Part shown: piece after piece, positions 62,818-64,000 of the stretch | How positions within the stretch are numbered: the stretch's first letter is position 1 | Layout of the letters: each line of letters opens with the position of its first letter | NCBI RefSeq assembly: GCF_019710585.1 | Contig: NZ_JAIFZQ010000010.1 | Coordinates: 1 to 64,000 of the forward strand | Origin: Arthrobacter sp. MAHUQ-56 | GTDB taxonomy: Bacteria; Actinomycetota; Actinomycetes; Actinomycetales; Micrococcaceae | DNA length: 64,000 nucleotides | Direction of reading: 5' to 3' | Translations under genes and position numbers: made by a program | Notes under the pieces: model-generated | The model's database searches: none | The model's input: the letters and a program-made list of their open reading frames with translations, nothing else | Told to the model about the DNA's origin: nothing

Positions 62818-62844
62818 GGCCGGGGCGCACCAGCGTCCCCGGCC
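62818..62844 (+). terminator. Intercistronic hairpin between glpD and glpF
   Basis: GGCCGGGG (62818-62825) pairs with CCCCGGCC (62837-62844), extended inside by CGC/GCG around ACCA with one bulge. There is no T tract. It probably protects or processes the mRNA, or partly attenuates, so glpD and glpFK levels may differ. Confidence 0.5.
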
Positions 62845-62896
62845 AACGGTCCTTCACCCGCGGAGGACCGACAACTAAACAAAGAAGGAGTCAAAG

Positions 62897-63646
62897 ATGT
62901 CTCTAGGAATAGTCTTCCTCTCCGAAGTCTTTGGCACGGCCATGCTGACCCTCCTGGGTTGCGGCGTCGTTGCCAATGTGGCCTTGAGGGGGACAAAAGG
63001 CAACAGCGGTGGGTTCCTGATGGTCACATGGGGGTGGGGAATCGCCGTCTTCGCGGGTGTCTTCGTCGCCGCCAAGTCGGGCGCACACCTGAACCCCGCC
63101 GTCACCCTCGGCCTGCTGATCAACGGCAAGCCCGAATACGCCCCGGGCGTCGCCGTGGATTTCGCATCAACCGTGACCTACTTCGGCGGCGAACTGCTGG
63201 GGGCCTTCCTCGGCGCGGTCGTCTGCTGGCTGGCGTACAAGCAGCACTTCGATGACGAACCGGAACCCGCCGGCAAACTCGGAACCTTCTCCACCGGCCC
63301 CGCCATCCGCTCCACCCCATGGAACCTCATCACCGAGATCATCGGCACTTTCGTCCTCGTTTTCGTCATCCTTACTTTCGGCGGCACCCCCTCGGGCCTC
63401 GGCCCGCTGGCGGTAGCGCTGCTCGTCGTGGGCATTGGCGTCTCGCTGGGCGGACCCACCGGTTACGCCATCAACCCCGCCCGTGACCTCGGACCGCGCA
63501 TCGCCCACGCAGTACTTCCCATCAAAGGCAAGGGCTCCAGTGACTGGGCCTACTCCTGGATCCCGGTGGTCGGCCCGCTTGTCGGCGGAGCCTTGGGCGG
63601 CCTTGTTGCCAGGATCGCACCGATCATCGTCACCGCAGCCGCCTGA
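62897..63646 (+). CDS. glpF: Glycerol uptake facilitator (MIP/aquaglyceroporin)
   Basis: A 249-residue membrane channel with six helices and two half-helices. The NPA boxes are at residues 66-68 (HLNPAVTLG) and 193-195 ([10 protein letters not shown]). The aspartate right after the second box (NPARD) marks glycerol facilitators and separates them from water-only aquaporins. ATG 62897 follows AGAAGGAG. It lies between glpD and glpK and supplies glycerol to the kinase. Confidence 0.96.
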   Translation: MSLGIVFLSEVFGTAMLTLLGCGVVANVALRGTKGNSGGFLMVTWGWGIAVFAGVFVAAKSGAHLNPAVTLGLLINGKPEYAPGVAVDFASTVTYFGGELLGAFLGAVVCWLAYKQHFDDEPEPAGKLGTFSTGPAIRSTPWNLITEIIGTFVLVFVILTFGGTPSGLGPLAVALLVVGIGVSLGGPTGYAINPARDLGPRIAHAVLPIKGKGSSDWAYSWIPVVGPLVGGALGGLVARIAPIIVTAAA

Positions 63647-63684
63647 ACCACAACCAGACAAACAACCAAGACAAGGACGTCATC

Positions 63685-64000
63685 ATGAACCAGTACGTAA
63701 TCGCCATCGACCAGGGCACCACCAGCACCCGCGCCATCATCTTCGACCACAGCGGCGCCATTGTCTCCTCCGGCCAAATGGAACACGAGCAGATCTTCCC
63801 CCAGGCGGGCTGGGTGGAACACGACGCGTCGGAGATCTGGAACAACACCCGCGAGGTCATCGGCTCGGCCCTGTCGAAGGCAAACCTGACACGGCACGAC
63901 ATTGCCGCCGTCGGCATTACCAACCAGCGCGAAACTGCCGTGGTGTGGGACAAGACCACTGGCAAGCCGGTGTACAACGCGATTGTCTGGCAGGACACCC
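63685..64000 (+). CDS. glpK: Glycerol kinase, 5' part (cut by window end)
   Basis: The first 105 codons of glycerol kinase, open to the edge. The N-terminal FGGY-kinase phosphate loop [15 protein letters not shown] starts near residue 7, followed by [17 protein letters not shown] and [19 protein letters not shown], all highly typical. It phosphorylates glycerol entering through GlpF, making the substrate of GlpD. ATG 63685 lies 38 bases after glpF, preceded by AAGGACGT. The rest of the gene is outside the window. Confidence 0.95.
   Translation, partial: MNQYVIAIDQGTTSTRAIIFDHSGAIVSSGQMEHEQIFPQAGWVEHDASEIWNNTREVIGSALSKANLTRHDIAAVGITNQRETAVVWDKTTGKPVYNAIVWQDT

Overview
The window is high-GC DNA with the gene families and gene order of an actinobacterium. 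Several arrangements match the family Micrococcaceae (Arthrobacter/Pseudarthrobacter type) and, more broadly, the order known from Mycobacterium tuberculosis: yebC-ruvC-ruvA-ruvB-yajC-secD-secF-rel-ppi-hisS-aspS-rarA; rpsD-DUF948-DUF6167-alaS-ruvX-mltG-aroE-aroC-aroK-aroB-efp-nusB; and pyrR-pyrB-pyrC-(PH-like)-carA-carB-pyrF-mihF-gmk-rpoZ-coaBC-metK-priA. GTG and TTG starts are common. The genus is inferred from gene content and not tested by alignment. No rRNA, tRNA, IS element, prophage or CRISPR array was recognised, and the region reads as a chromosomal backbone.

Layout. 0.3-7.2 kb: an M3 oligopeptidase, a CapA-like lipoprotein followed by a ferric-reductase-like flavoprotein, and the GatD/MurT pair that amidates lipid II. 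7.2-17.2 kb: PdxT, YebC, the RuvCAB Holliday-junction machinery, the YajC-SecD-SecF translocase accessory complex and the bifunctional (p)ppGpp enzyme Rel. 17-23 kb: a leftward block (AbiEi-like orphan, DUF349 protein, membrane-anchored cyclophilin), then hisS and an amino-acid permease. 23-28 kb: aspS, a GNAT acetyltransferase, a bacterial VLRF1/eRF1-like peptidyl-tRNA hydrolase and RarA. 28-40 kb: rpsD with a structured leader, two small membrane proteins, alaS, ruvX, mltG, four shikimate-pathway genes, a TPR protein, efp and nusB. 40.4-41.7 kb: a PrsW-family protease on the opposite strand. 41.9-50.8 kb: the complete de novo UMP operon except pyrD and pyrE, led by pyrR with a recognisable PyrR RNA site. 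50.9-57 kb: mihF, gmk, rpoZ, coaBC, metK and a helicase-less priA. 57-59.9 kb: leftward glycosyltransferase, alpha/beta hydrolase and aldo/keto reductase. 59.9-64 kb: a SorC-type regulator divergent from glpD-glpF-glpK (glpK runs off the end).

Many genes overlap by 1-8 bases (ruvA/ruvB, secD/secF, ruvX/mltG/aroE, aroC/aroK/aroB/TPR, efp/nusB, and most junctions in the pyr operon), which suggests translational coupling. No gap between recognised genes exceeds 300 bases; the longest geneless stretch is the first 284 bases.

No clear undescribed multi-gene system was found. The most rewarding items are the VLRF1/eRF1-like protein beside rarA, the PyrR hairpin, the rpsD leader, a nested 15-bp inverted repeat between nusB and prsW, perfect palindromes in the permease/aspS and sorC/glpD intergenic regions, a MurT lacking the expected zinc-ribbon cysteines, and a 120-bp antisense overlap between rel and an orphan AbiEi-like gene.
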